From assembly GCF_016862075.1 (NCBI RefSeq), contig NZ_BOMG01000117.1, positions 1 to 64,000 of the forward strand: a stretch of 64,000 nt of DNA, in the 5' to 3' direction. This DNA comes from Actinoplanes couchii. Lineage in GTDB: Bacteria > Actinomycetota > Actinomycetes > Mycobacteriales > Micromonosporaceae. The position numbers and the translations under genes are program-made. The notes under the pieces were generated by a model. That model made no database searches and was not told the origin of the DNA. It saw nothing but the letters and a program-made list of their open reading frames with translations. Positions 41,612 through 50,769 of the stretch are shown one piece after another; within the stretch, counting starts at the first letter, position 1, and each line of letters begins with the position of its first letter.

Positions 41612-44337
41612 GTCCGGCGGGGCGGGCACAGCGGGACCGGGGTGGTGTCCGGGAACTGCCGGTTCCAGTCGATGTGCAGCGGGCCGGTGCAGGTCCGGTC
41701 GACGACGCTGTCCAGGTCGTCGTCGATGCGCCACAGGGCGGACTTCACGTCCAGCAGCTGGAGCTGGGCGCCCTGGAGGCGGGGCGTGGTCAGGCGCAGG
41801 CCCTGGGTGCGCAGCGCCAGCAGTCGCCGGCCGTCCCGGGTGTCCCAGATCCGGGCCTCGGCCCCGTCGACGACGGCGACCGTCCGGCCGGCCGGATCGA
41901 AGGCGGTGGTCGCGGTCTCGTCCAGGCCACCGGCGGACCCGATGATCCGCGGGGCGTGCGGGTCGCCGACGTCCAGGACCGTCGCCGTGATGTCGTCGGC
42001 GTAGGACGTGACGGCGATCAGCCCGCCCGGCCCGGCCTGCACGACCGCCGGGTGCGGCACCCGGGCGAGGACGGCGACCGGCCCGTCCGCGGTCCAGGAC
42101 TCGATGACGTCCTGGTCACCCTCCCGGCGGCTCAGGACGATGCCGGAGCCGTCGGCGAGCACCGCCGCCCCGGTGACGTCCTTCGCGGCCAGGGTGCGGA
42201 AGTCCGGGCTCCCGGTCCGCCACAGCCGCACGGTCCGGTCGGCGCCGATCGCGGCCACCAGGGAACCCGTCGCGTCCAGGCTGTGGATCAGCCCCAGCCC
42301 GGCCGGCAGCCCGATCCTGCGGGGCCGGCCCAGGTCGGTGAGGTCCCACAGGTCGGAGCCGGTGGTGCCGTGCCAGTAGACGGCACGGTTCTCGTCGAGG
42401 CTCGCGGTCCGGAAGTAGCCGCCCCCGGTGGCGATCGAACCGGCCGCCCGCCAGCCGGTGGCGGCCCGGCGCCAGAGCCGCAGCACGTCGGTCTCGTCGG
42501 TGCGGGTGGCCGCGTACCGGCCGGGCGGCTGCTGGTAGCCGCGTTCCAGCGTGGTCGAGTCCGCGGCGGCCCGGGCCAGCACCAGCACGTCCCGGGCCTC
42601 GCCGGTGGGCGACAGCCGGTAGGCGGCCAGCGCCAGCACGGCCGCGTCGTACGGATGACCGGCGATCATGTCCCGGGCGGTGCCGGCGGCCCGCAGCGAG
42701 AGCGCCTCGTCGCGTTTCTGCCCGGCCCGGTGCTGTGCGGTGAACGCCACCAGCGCGGTCCCGGCCAGCAGAACGGCCAGTGCGGTCAGCCCGGCGGCCA
42801 GCCGGCGCTGGCGCCGGGTGTTGCGCCGGTCGGTCTCCCGCCGGACGGTGTCGGCCCGCAGCGAGGCGCTGAGGAAGGCGTGCTCGCGGGGATTGAGCAG
42901 GTCCCGCAGCCCGGACGCCTGCTCCAGCCGGGCCCCGCGGTACAGGGTGTCCGGATCGTGGTCGTCGGCCTCCCAGACGGCGGCGGCCTCGGCGAGTTCG
43001 TGCCGGCGGCGCAGGGTCTCCCGGTCCCGGGCGAGCCATCCGGCCAGCCGTGGCCAGGCACGCAGCAGAGCCTCGTGGGTCAGTTCGACGGTGCGCCGGT
43101 CGATGGTGACCAGCCGGGCCGCGGCCAGCCGTTCCAGCAGCGCGTCCGGGATCGGCAGGTCGGTACGCCGGACCCGGCGCTTGGTGTCCCCGGTGCCGTC
43201 GCCCAGCACCACCAGACGGGTGAAGACCAGGCGTACCGCCTCGCGGTCCTCGGGGGTGAGCTGCTCGAAGGTGTGTTCGGCGGTCCGGGCCAGCGCGTGT
43301 TCGAGACCACCGACGTCCTGGTAGCCGGTCAGCGTCATGACCATGCCGCGGCGGCGCCGCCACGTCTCGGCCAGGGCGTGCGACACCAGCGGCAGCGCGC
43401 CCGGTTGCCCGGTGACGTCCGAGATGACCCGGGCCACCAGCGCGGTCTCCAGGGTCGCTCCGGCGTGGGCCGCCGGCTCGGTGATCGCCGACCGGAGTTC
43501 CTCGGTGCTCATCGGGCCGACCAGCACCTGGGCCCGGTGCAGGGCGGTGACGAGTTCCGGGTACCCGGCGCAGTGGCCGTAGAAGTCCGCGCGGACGCCG
43601 ATCACCACCTTCGTCCTCGGCCCGGCCGCGGCGGTGAGCGAGCGGATCAGCCACAGCCGGTCGGTGTCGCCGCAGAGCGTGAACACCTCCTCGAACTGGT
43701 CGACCACCAGCAGCACCTCGGCCGCCGTGCTCGCCAGCCGGGCCCGTAACGCCCCGGTGCCGGCGGCCAGGTCCCGGCGGACGTGATCGACCGGTTCGTC
43801 GGTGAGCGCCGCGACGGACACCGCCAACTCGGTGACCGGATCGGTGCCCGGGGTGATCAGAATCGGCGTCCGGTCGCTGCCGGCGACCAGACCGGCCTGC
43901 AGCAGCGAGGACTTGCCGGCGCCGGAGGAACCGAAGACACCGACGAAGGGACGTTCCTCGACCAGCCTCGCCAGGGTCCCGGTGACCGCTTCCCGGCCGA
44001 AGAACCGGTCGGAGTCCTCGACCCGGTACGCGGCCAGACCGACGTACGGCAGCGAATCTCTCTTGATCCCGGGGTTGGTCCCGGCGAGGTGGCGCCACCG
44101 CTCGGTCCACTCGCCGATGTCGCCGCCGCACGCCCGGACGACCGCGCCGGTGATGGCGAGACTGGGCAGCCGCCGCCCGGACAGCGCGTCGGACAGGGCG
44201 GCGGCCGAATAGTTCGTCCGCTTGCCCAGCTCCCGGTACGACAGCCGGCCGGCCCGCTGGCGCAGCCGTCGCAGATCGCCGGCGAACCGGAGCAGGGGAG
44301 TGTCCTCCGATTCCAGCGGGCGCTCCTGCCGGGGCAT
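41608..44337 (-). CDS. XRE-STAND ATPase with C-terminal propeller-like domain
   Basis: The 909-residue protein has an N-terminal XRE-like helix-turn-helix (RLRQRAGRLSYRELGKRTNYS), a STAND/nSTAND1 ATPase with Walker A GVFGSSGAGKSSLLQ and Walker B LLVVDQFEEVF, a winged-helix-like region (RRTVELTHEALLRAWPRLA), one helix (LTALAVLLAGTALVAF, near residue 510) and a C-terminal half of degenerate WD-type blades. Such proteins are signalling or conflict-system switches in actinobacteria, with the propeller as sensor. GGAGG stands before the ATG. It is divergent from the ChvE-like gene. No effector domain is fused. Confidence 0.85.
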   Translation of the reverse strand: MPRQERPLESEDTPLLRFAGDLRRLRQRAGRLSYRELGKRTNYSAAALSDALSGRRLPSLAITGAVVRACGGDIGEWTERWRHLAGTNPGIKRDSLPYVGLAAYRVEDSDRFFGREAVTGTLARLVEERPFVGVFGSSGAGKSSLLQAGLVAGSDRTPILITPGTDPVTELAVSVAALTDEPVDHVRRDLAAGTGALRARLASTAAEVLLVVDQFEEVFTLCGDTDRLWLIRSLTAAAGPRTKVVIGVRADFYGHCAGYPELVTALHRAQVLVGPMSTEELRSAITEPAAHAGATLETALVARVISDVTGQPGALPLVSHALAETWRRRRGMVMTLTGYQDVGGLEHALARTAEHTFEQLTPEDREAVRLVFTRLVVLGDGTGDTKRRVRRTDLPIPDALLERLAAARLVTIDRRTVELTHEALLRAWPRLAGWLARDRETLRRRHELAEAAAVWEADDHDPDTLYRGARLEQASGLRDLLNPREHAFLSASLRADTVRRETDRRNTRRQRRLAAGLTALAVLLAGTALVAFTAQHRAGQKRDEALSLRAAGTARDMIAGHPYDAAVLALAAYRLSPTGEARDVLVLARAAADSTTLERGYQQPPGRYAATRTDETDVLRLWRRAATGWRAAGSIATGGGYFRTASLDENRAVYWHGTTGSDLWDLTDLGRPRRIGLPAGLGLIHSLDATGSLVAAIGADRTVRLWRTGSPDFRTLAAKDVTGAAVLADGSGIVLSRREGDQDVIESWTADGPVAVLARVPHPAVVQAGPGGLIAVTSYADDITATVLDVGDPHAPRIIGSAGGLDETATTAFDPAGRTVAVVDGAEARIWDTRDGRRLLALRTQGLRLTTPRLQGAQLQLLDVKSALWRIDDDLDSVVDRTCTGPLHIDWNRQFPDTTPVPLCPPRRT

Positions 44338-44426
44338 GTGACCTCCGTCAGCCGTCGATGTCCGGTGTTTGTTGTTCAGTTCCCGACGACGAACCCGAAC
44401 ATCACCGGGAATCCTAGGTTCGGCCC

Positions 44427-45539
44427 ATGCGATTGCGATATGCCGGAGTCCTCGCCGCCACGCTGCTGTTGTCCGTGGCGGCCTGCGGCTCCAGTGAGAA
44501 GACTGTGGACCAGAACCAGCCGGACGGCGGCAACCTGATCGGCGTCACCATGCCCACCCGGTCGTCGCAGCGGTGGATCGGCGACGGCGACAACGTCAAG
44601 AAGGCCCTCGAGGCGCTCGGCTACCAGGTCGATCTGCAGTACGCCGAGGACGACATCCCGACCCAGGTGAACCAGGTGGAGAGCCAGATCACCAAGGGCG
44701 CCAAACTGTTGATCATCGCGCCGGTCGACGGCACTTCGATGACCACCCAGCTGCAGGCGGCCGCGGACAAGAAGATCCCGGTCATCGCGTACGACCGGCT
44801 CCTGCGCAACAGCCCGAACGTCGGCTGGTACGCCACGTTCGACAACTACAAGGTCGGAGTCCAGCAGGCGACCTCCCTGCTGATCGGGCTCGAGCTGCTC
44901 AAGGAGGACGGGTCGCCGGGAACCGCGAAGGGCCCGTTCAACGTCGAGCTGTTCGCCGGTTCGCCGGACGACAACAACGCCACCTTCTTCTACGAGGGTG
45001 CGATGTCGGTGCTCAAGCCCTACCTGGACAACGGCACTCTGGTGGTGCCGAGCAAGCAGACCGACTTCAAGACGATCGCCATCCTGCGGTGGCAGGCCGA
45101 GGTCGCCCAGAAACGGATGGAGAACCTGCTGACCTCCACGTATCAGTCGGGGCGCAAGGTGCAGGGGGTGCTGTCGCCGTACGACGGGCTCTCGATCGGC
45201 ATCGTGTCCGCGCTGCGCAGCGACGGCTACGGCCTGAACGGGCAGCCGTACCCGGTGATCACCGGCCAGGACGCCGAGACGACCTCGGTCAAGTCGATCG
45301 TCCTCGGCGAGCAGTACTCGACCATCTTCAAGGACTTCCGGGACCTGGCGAAGAGCAGCGCCGAGATGGCCGACGCCATCCTCAAGGGCAAGCAGCCGCC
45401 GGTGAACAATGACAAGGACTACGACAACGGCGTCAAGGTGGTCCCGACGATGATGCTCAAGACCAGCATCGTCAACAAGGCCAACTACAAGGAGGCCCTG
45501 ATCACCAGCGGCTTCTACCGCGAGGACCAGATCAAATAG
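44427..45539 (+). CDS. ChvE-like sugar-binding lipoprotein
   Basis: The 370-residue protein has a lipoprotein signal with lipobox VAAC, then a periplasmic-binding-protein fold of the ribose/xylose type: NLIGVTMPTRSSQRWIGDGD, GAKLLIIAPVDGT, IPVIAYDRLL and the pair YDGLSIGIV, VITGQDAE. It is closest to multiple-monosaccharide binding proteins ChvE/XylF. The ATPase and permease genes that normally follow (GguA/GguB or XylGH) are absent; a repeat protein follows instead. It may serve a transporter or sensor encoded elsewhere. Confidence 0.85.
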   Translation: MRLRYAGVLAATLLLSVAACGSSEKTVDQNQPDGGNLIGVTMPTRSSQRWIGDGDNVKKALEALGYQVDLQYAEDDIPTQVNQVESQITKGAKLLIIAPVDGTSMTTQLQAAADKKIPVIAYDRLLRNSPNVGWYATFDNYKVGVQQATSLLIGLELLKEDGSPGTAKGPFNVELFAGSPDDNNATFFYEGAMSVLKPYLDNGTLVVPSKQTDFKTIAILRWQAEVAQKRMENLLTSTYQSGRKVQGVLSPYDGLSIGIVSALRSDGYGLNGQPYPVITGQDAETTSVKSIVLGEQYSTIFKDFRDLAKSSAEMADAILKGKQPPVNNDKDYDNGVKVVPTMMLKTSIVNKANYKEALITSGFYREDQIK

Positions 45540-45627
45540 TTGGCCTGATCTATGCTCTCCCGTGATGCGGTGACGGCCGTCGATGCCTGTGGCGGCCGCA
45601 CCGTTTGATCGGATACGGGGGAGTTCG

Positions 45628-47994
45628 TTGATCAGATCCTGGGTGACACGTATCGGCGGTGCGGTCCTCGCCGGCCTGCTGGCGGCCGGCGGGCTCGCCG
45701 CACCGGCCGCGGCCGCGGGGACCGGCACCGTGGACGGCGTCTTCGTCGACGCCGGCGGCGCCCCGGTGGGCGAGGTGTGGGTGGAGATCTTCTCCGCCGA
45801 CGACGGTGGCTGGCTCACCTACGCGTCGAGCGGCGACGACGGGCGGTTCCAGGCGACCGGGGTGCCGGCCGGTGACGTCAAGGTGTCGTTCTACCGCGCG
45901 GGGCTGACCCAGTGGGCACCCGGCAAGCGGGTTCAGGAGGACGCCGCCACCTACACGGTGACCGACGGCGCGACGGTCACCATCGACGAGCGGGGGCTGC
46001 CCACCGGCACCATCGCCGGGGCGGTCACCGCCGCGGACGGCGCACCCGTCGCCGACGGCCTGCCGGTGCACGCCGTCGAGACCGAACACGGCGACAACCT
46101 GAGCACCTGGACCGACGAGAACGGACGGTACGCGCTGACCGTCTGGACCGGCACCTACCGCGTCGGGTTCGGGCCGGAGTCGGCACGGCAGTGGGCGCCG
46201 CGCAAGACCGCCGAACAGGACGCCGACACCGTCACGATCGTCGAAGGCGGCACCGTCGAGGTCGACGAGCAGCTGCTGCCGACCGGCACGATCCGTGGGC
46301 GCCTGACCGCCGCGGACGGCAGCACCGGGCTGCCCTACATCGACGTCTTCCTCTACCGTGGCACCGAGTCGATCGCCCGGAACAGCACGAACGAGGACGG
46401 CCGCTACGAGTTCACCGTGCTGCCCGGCGACTACGCCGTCTCGTTCCGGGCCGAGACCAACGGGTCCGAGCAGTTCGTTCCCGGAGCCGCCGACCTGTCG
46501 AAGGCGGAGATCCACCGGGTGGCTGCGGGGCAGACCGTGGTCGCCGACGACTCGGTGGTGGGCCCGGCGAGCGTGCAGGGCCGGCTGGTCGACGCGGCCG
46601 GGCGCCCGCAGGCCGGCTTCCAGGTCTTCGTCAACTCCACCGACGACGAGTACGGCTACGGCGACCTGACCGGCGCCGACGGCAGCTGGCGGGTGACCGA
46701 CGTGCACCCCGGCGACTACCGGGTGTCGTTCCACAACCCGTCGTGGAGCCGCACCCAGTACGCGTACGGCAAGACGAGGTCCGAGGACGCCCAGGTGTTC
46801 CCGGTCGCCGGTGGGGCCACGGTCACCGTCGACGACACCTGGCTGCCCGGCGCGACCCTGACCGTCACAGCCGTGGACGCGGCCACCGGCGCCGCGGTGT
46901 CCCGGTTCTGCGCGCAGATCGAAGGCGCGGAACAGTGCACGACCAACGGCACCGCGACCGTCGCCGACCTGCCCGCCGGACGGCTCGGCCTGGCGGTCGT
47001 GCCCGAGTCCACCGGCTACCACCTGCGTAACGACTCGACGGTCACCCTCACCGCCGGCCGGACGGTCACCACCACGGTCCGGCTGGCCACCGGGGGCAAG
47101 GTGTCCTTCAGCTCCGTGGACGCGGCGACCGGGCGGGCATTGCGGGACACCTGCTTCGTTCTGGAGTCCCTCGGCAGCGGCGGCCTGCCCGACGGTGCCG
47201 GGGACTGCACCAACTCCCAGGGGCGGCTGACCGGCGGCACCCTGGCACCGGGCACCTACGAGGCGTTCGCGTTCGCCCCCGGCACGTACGGCAACCAGTG
47301 GGTGGGCGCGACCGGCGGCACCGGCGACCAGCGGGCGGCCGCCCGGATCGTCGTCGTGGCCGGCGCCACGGTCACGGCACCGGCGGCCCGCCTCGACCGG
47401 GCCGGATCGATCACCGGTGTGGTGACCGGGGCGGACGGCGCGGCCATCGAGGACGCCGACGTGTCGTTCACGGCCTGGAGCATGGGGGCCGGCTCGTCGA
47501 ACAGCGTCAGCACCGACGCGCGGGGCCGGTACACGATCGGCAAGCTGGGGCCGTACGCCTGGCCGCTGTCGGTGACCGCAGCCGATCACCCGCGGCAGTG
47601 GTCCGGCAACGTCGGCGACCGCTTCCAGGCGGTGCACATCCCGGTCACCGCGGGCGGTACCGCCACCCACGACATCGCGCTGACCAAGGGCGCGGCGCTG
47701 ACCGGCAAGGTCACGCTGGCCGACGGCCCGCCGGGGCGGGGCTGGCGCCTCACCGCGGTCAACGCGGTGACCGGTGACCAGATGGCTGAGTTCGACAGCT
47801 ACAGCGCCGGCCCGGACGGTGCCTACCGGATGCCGGTGATCGGCGACCAGCAGGTCAAGATCAGCTGGTCGGTACACTCCGACGACCAGCCCGCCACCAC
47901 AGGCTGGTACGACGGAGCCACCGACCAGGCCTCAGCGACCACCGTGGACATCCCGGCAACCGGCGACAAGACCCTCGACCTGACGCTCGGCTGA
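45628..47994 (+). CDS. Secreted protein of repeated Cna-B/CarboxypepD_reg-like domains
   Basis: The 788-residue precursor has a signal peptide (RIGGAVLAGLLAAGGLAAPAAAA) and then about eight or nine beta-sandwich repeats of roughly 85 residues. Most have the form G-T-(V/I)-x-G-x-(V/L)-x-D-A-x-G-x-P-x-x-x-x-V and a D-G-R-(Y/F)-x-(V/A)-T turn. No cell-wall LPxTG signal or enzyme domain is seen. The TTG at 45628 is chosen because GGGGGAG precedes it and the signal peptide then starts cleanly; ATG at 45583 would add 15 residues. It is probably a surface or extracellular scaffold or adhesin. Confidence 0.7.
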   Translation: MIRSWVTRIGGAVLAGLLAAGGLAAPAAAAGTGTVDGVFVDAGGAPVGEVWVEIFSADDGGWLTYASSGDDGRFQATGVPAGDVKVSFYRAGLTQWAPGKRVQEDAATYTVTDGATVTIDERGLPTGTIAGAVTAADGAPVADGLPVHAVETEHGDNLSTWTDENGRYALTVWTGTYRVGFGPESARQWAPRKTAEQDADTVTIVEGGTVEVDEQLLPTGTIRGRLTAADGSTGLPYIDVFLYRGTESIARNSTNEDGRYEFTVLPGDYAVSFRAETNGSEQFVPGAADLSKAEIHRVAAGQTVVADDSVVGPASVQGRLVDAAGRPQAGFQVFVNSTDDEYGYGDLTGADGSWRVTDVHPGDYRVSFHNPSWSRTQYAYGKTRSEDAQVFPVAGGATVTVDDTWLPGATLTVTAVDAATGAAVSRFCAQIEGAEQCTTNGTATVADLPAGRLGLAVVPESTGYHLRNDSTVTLTAGRTVTTTVRLATGGKVSFSSVDAATGRALRDTCFVLESLGSGGLPDGAGDCTNSQGRLTGGTLAPGTYEAFAFAPGTYGNQWVGATGGTGDQRAAARIVVVAGATVTAPAARLDRAGSITGVVTGADGAAIEDADVSFTAWSMGAGSSNSVSTDARGRYTIGKLGPYAWPLSVTAADHPRQWSGNVGDRFQAVHIPVTAGGTATHDIALTKGAALTGKVTLADGPPGRGWRLTAVNAVTGDQMAEFDSYSAGPDGAYRMPVIGDQQVKISWSVHSDDQPATTGWYDGATDQASATTVDIPATGDKTLDLTLG

Positions 47995-47998
47995 CCAC

Positions 47999-48038
47999 CC
48001 GCTGAATGCCCGGATCACCGGGCCCGGGCATTCAGCGG
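47999..48038 (+). terminator. Perfect 15-bp hairpin terminator
   Basis: Arms CCGCTGAATGCCCGG and CCGGGCATTCAGCGG pair perfectly round a 10-base loop, beginning 5 bases after the stop at 47994. This is the strongest terminator-like structure in the window. It lacks a T-tract. Confidence 0.75.
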
Positions 48039-48073
48039 ATCAGGATTTCGGAGCGATCCGGTTCTATGGAACG

Positions 48074-48934
48074 ATGCCGTCGCTCTATGTCGCTCATGAC
48101 GACCGGATGGTCATCGTCTCCCGCCTTCCGCTCAAGATCGCCGGCGGGAGCGGGTACTCGTACAGCTGGGGTGATGTCCTTGAACTCACCCCCGCCGACC
48201 AGGGCGTCCGGCGCGGGCCGTGGGTGGGCTTCCTGTACATCCTGCGAGCCGTCATCGGCATCTTCATCGCCTCCAACCTGATCGGTCTGGTGTCCTCGAA
48301 CGACGTTCTCCCCGCGCTCGCCGTCGCTGCCGGTGTGACCCTCGCGGTGCTCGGCTGGCGGCGTAAACCTGGCGTGATCGAGGCACCCCACCTCGGCACC
48401 GACCGCGCCGAACACCATGTGCTCGTCGAGGATCAGGACCGCATGGTCTTCTCGGACGCCATCGACCTGTGCCGGCGAACCTCGGAGACCTGGCCGGCGC
48501 TCGGCGACCTCATCGACGTGCCGACCGCGAAACGGCAGCTCGCTCAGGCCCTGTTCGACATCGCCGGGGTCCTGGAACGGCGACAGGAACTCCGGGAACT
48601 ACACGATGAACTGGCCGAGCACGCCGGCGCCCCGGAACTGGCACCACGGTTGGCCAAGGCGACCGAGGCGCTGGTCGATGTGGACGACGAACTGACCCGC
48701 CGTCTGGCCACGCTGAACGCCGTCGCGGTGACCGGCGAGCAGTTGATTCACGACGAGAGGATCGGTGCGCTGGCCCGGGAGGCGGACGAAGTGCTGACAC
48801 GCCTCGCGTCGCCGCCTCCGGCAGCCGTCCCCGACGCCGCCTCCGAGCTGGCCGAACGCACCGAAGCGGTCTTGCGGGCCTACCGCGAGCTGACCGACCG
48901 TGCCCCGGCCGATCGAGGAGCCCGCGGCGACTGA
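48074..48934 (+). CDS. Hypothetical membrane/coiled-coil protein
   Basis: The 286-residue protein has a short cytoplasmic start, two adjacent helices (about residues 53-72 and 77-96) and a long charged alpha-helical C-terminal region with heptad-like Leu and Glu/Arg spacing (ERRQELRELHDELAEHAG, then ALVDVDDELTRRLATL). I do not recognise it. It could be a membrane-tethered scaffold. It starts 36 bases after the terminator and converges with the gene at 48952. Confidence 0.5.
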   Translation: MPSLYVAHDDRMVIVSRLPLKIAGGSGYSYSWGDVLELTPADQGVRRGPWVGFLYILRAVIGIFIASNLIGLVSSNDVLPALAVAAGVTLAVLGWRRKPGVIEAPHLGTDRAEHHVLVEDQDRMVFSDAIDLCRRTSETWPALGDLIDVPTAKRQLAQALFDIAGVLERRQELRELHDELAEHAGAPELAPRLAKATEALVDVDDELTRRLATLNAVAVTGEQLIHDERIGALAREADEVLTRLASPPPAAVPDAASELAERTEAVLRAYRELTDRAPADRGARGD

Positions 48935-48951
48935 CGGTGACGGCGAAGCCG

Positions 48952-49359
48952 TCATGAATGCCGTTTCTCCGGGATCATCGGCAGGATCGAGAAGACGACG
49001 ATCAGGGCCAGGGAGAGCACCGCGCCGATGCGGCTCCAGGTCGGGAACGCGGCCAGGTGGAACATGTGCCAGAGGAAATGGAAGCTGGAGTAGACCAGCC
49101 AGCCGCCGCCGAGTACCCGCAGGGACTCCTCGGTGGGTTTACGGAACGCCCACACGGTGAACACCAGCAGGGCCAGGTTGGAGAGTCCGTAGTCGCGGAC
49201 CAGGTGCTCGTTGTACGGGCCCAGATTGGCGACCCAGCCCCAGCCCGGGATCGGGAAATGCTCGTGGAACGACAGCGGGAAGAACCCGGCCCAGAACCCG
49301 ACGACTGCCGCCACCAGGGCCAGGAACGCGGCCGAGAACCGTTTGATCGACATGCTCAT
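48952..49359 (-). CDS. Hypothetical four-helix membrane protein
   Basis: The 135-residue protein has four predicted helices and conserved-looking His residues in SFHEHFPIPGWGW and FHFLWHMFHLAAFP, the latter with four His/Trp on one helix face. This could bind a metal or haem, but no family is recognised. A GTG at 49365 is an alternative start two codons upstream. It is followed, in the other direction, by nothing co-oriented within 60 bases. Confidence 0.5.
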   Translation of the reverse strand: MSMSIKRFSAAFLALVAAVVGFWAGFFPLSFHEHFPIPGWGWVANLGPYNEHLVRDYGLSNLALLVFTVWAFRKPTEESLRVLGGGWLVYSSFHFLWHMFHLAAFPTWSRIGAVLSLALIVVFSILPMIPEKRHS

Positions 49360-49423
49360 GTGCACAGGACGCCGTGGCCGGGCCGGATGTGACAGTGGAC
49401 GGCCCGCGCCACCACGCCGCGCC

Positions 49424-49759
49424 TCAATCTCCGGGGACGAGGACCGTGAGCAGTACGGCGGAGTCCTCCTCGGCCAGCAGATCGTGGCGGTCGCGGGAGA
49501 TGACCAGGTGGTCGCCGGTGGTTCCGGTCCAGCTGTCGGCCGCGGTCCGCAGGGTGACCCGGCCGGTCAGCACCTGGAGGGTGGCCTCGGCGGGGCTGTT
49601 GTGCTCGGCGAGGCTCTGGCCGGCGGCCAGGGCGATGACGGTCTGCCGCAGGTGGTGGTCGTGGTGGCCGAAGAGAGTGTGTGAACTGCGGCCACTGTGT
49701 GCGGTGCGGGCCTCGGCCAGCAGCCGGTCGGCCAGGTCGGTGAGCCGGGTGGTCTGCAT
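49424..49759 (-). CDS. Cupin-domain protein
   Basis: The 111-residue protein shows a small cupin barrel with the two motifs: LAEHNSPAEATLQVLTGRVTL and GDHLVISRDRHDLLAEEDSAVLLT. The metal-ligand set is incomplete (one His in each motif), so it may be a binding rather than a catalytic cupin. AAAGGAA before the ATG at 49759 decides the start; the longer frame to 49810 is Arg/Pro-rich. It lies 60 bases downstream of the SDR gene on the same strand and is probably in its operon. Confidence 0.7.
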   Translation of the reverse strand: MQTTRLTDLADRLLAEARTAHSGRSSHTLFGHHDHHLRQTVIALAAGQSLAEHNSPAEATLQVLTGRVTLRTAADSWTGTTGDHLVISRDRHDLLAEEDSAVLLTVLVPGD

Positions 49760-49819
49760 GGTGGTTCCTTTCCAGCGGCGGTGCGGCCGCGCGGGTCGGT
49801 GGTGCGGCACGAATCTAGT

Positions 49820-50710
49820 TCATCCGATCGCGCGCTCGGCGAGGTCCCACAGGCGGGTGGCGGCGGCCGGGTCCATCGACCAGGACGCGACGCCGGACTC
49901 GGCGTCCGGGCCGCCGGGGACCACGGTGGCCTCGTGCCGGTCCTCCTCGAAGTAGCGGCCGGTCACGTTGCCGGGGACGGGGGCGGCGGCCAGCATCGTC
50001 GCGGGGGCGGCGCCCTGCTGCGGGGTCTTGAAACCGGCCGGGTGCAGCAGGTTGCCGGACTCGTCCATGGCGCCCATCGCGCGCATCGTCGCGGCGTCCA
50101 CGTGGCGTTGCAGGTTGGTGTGGATGCGGCCGGGGTTGGCGGCGTTGGCGACCACCCCGTCCGGCGCCCACCGTTTCGCGATCTCCACGGCTAGCAGCAC
50201 CCCGGCGGCCTTGGACTGGGCGTAGGCGGTCCATGGATCGTACGGCCGCCGCTGGAAGTTGATGTCCTCGAAGTCGACGCCGGAGCGCAGCTGGGCGCCG
50301 GAGCTGACGATTGCGACCCGGGCGTCACCGGCTGCCCGCAGGTGGGTGTGCAGGCCGGTGGCCAGGGCGAAGTGGCCGAGGAAGTTGGTGGCGAGCTGGA
50401 GTTCCCAGCCGGCCGGGCTGAGCCGGCGCTCCGGGATCGCCATCACCCCGGCGTTGGCGACCAGGGCGTGCAGCGGGCCGTCCCAGCCGGTGGTGAACGC
50501 GCGGACCGCGTCCAGGTCGGTCAGGTCGAGGGTGACCACCCGCAGGCCCGCCAGGTGCAGCGGCCGGCGGGCGGTGACGGTGACGTCGGCGCCGGCCGCG
50601 GACAGGGCACGGGCGGTCTCCAGGCCGATCCCGGAGGTGCCGCCGGTGACGATCATGCGGCGGCCGGTCAGGTCGATACCGGTCAGGACTTCGGTGGCGG
50701 TGAGTGTCAT
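49820..50710 (-). CDS. Short-chain dehydrogenase/reductase, retinol-dehydrogenase type
   Basis: The 296-residue protein has the SDR loop IVTGGTSGIGLETARAL, the NAGVM motif, the catalytic Ser region AIVSSGAQL and the YAQSKAAG Tyr-Lys pair. It resembles the extended WW-oxidoreductase/retinol dehydrogenase-like SDRs of actinobacteria. The ATG at 50710 is chosen over an upstream frame of low-complexity Arg/Pro sequence. It is divergent from an AraC regulator, its probable controller, and followed by the cupin gene. Confidence 0.85.
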   Translation of the reverse strand: MTLTATEVLTGIDLTGRRMIVTGGTSGIGLETARALSAAGADVTVTARRPLHLAGLRVVTLDLTDLDAVRAFTTGWDGPLHALVANAGVMAIPERRLSPAGWELQLATNFLGHFALATGLHTHLRAAGDARVAIVSSGAQLRSGVDFEDINFQRRPYDPWTAYAQSKAAGVLLAVEIAKRWAPDGVVANAANPGRIHTNLQRHVDAATMRAMGAMDESGNLLHPAGFKTPQQGAAPATMLAAAPVPGNVTGRYFEEDRHEATVVPGGPDAESGVASWSMDPAAATRLWDLAERAIG

Positions 50711-50769
50711 GTCTCCACGGTAGGAACCCGAGACTGGACTGCCTATGATCTCTGCTCCAGGATAGTTGC

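Noticed and set aside
41035..43749. Plus-strand ORF of 904 codons
   Set aside because: Runs antisense through the STAND gene and the end of glycerate kinase; Gly/Arg/Pro-rich without domains.
45550..47877. Minus-strand ORF of 775 codons
   Set aside because: Exactly antisense to the repeat protein; its apparent repetitiveness mirrors the real gene.
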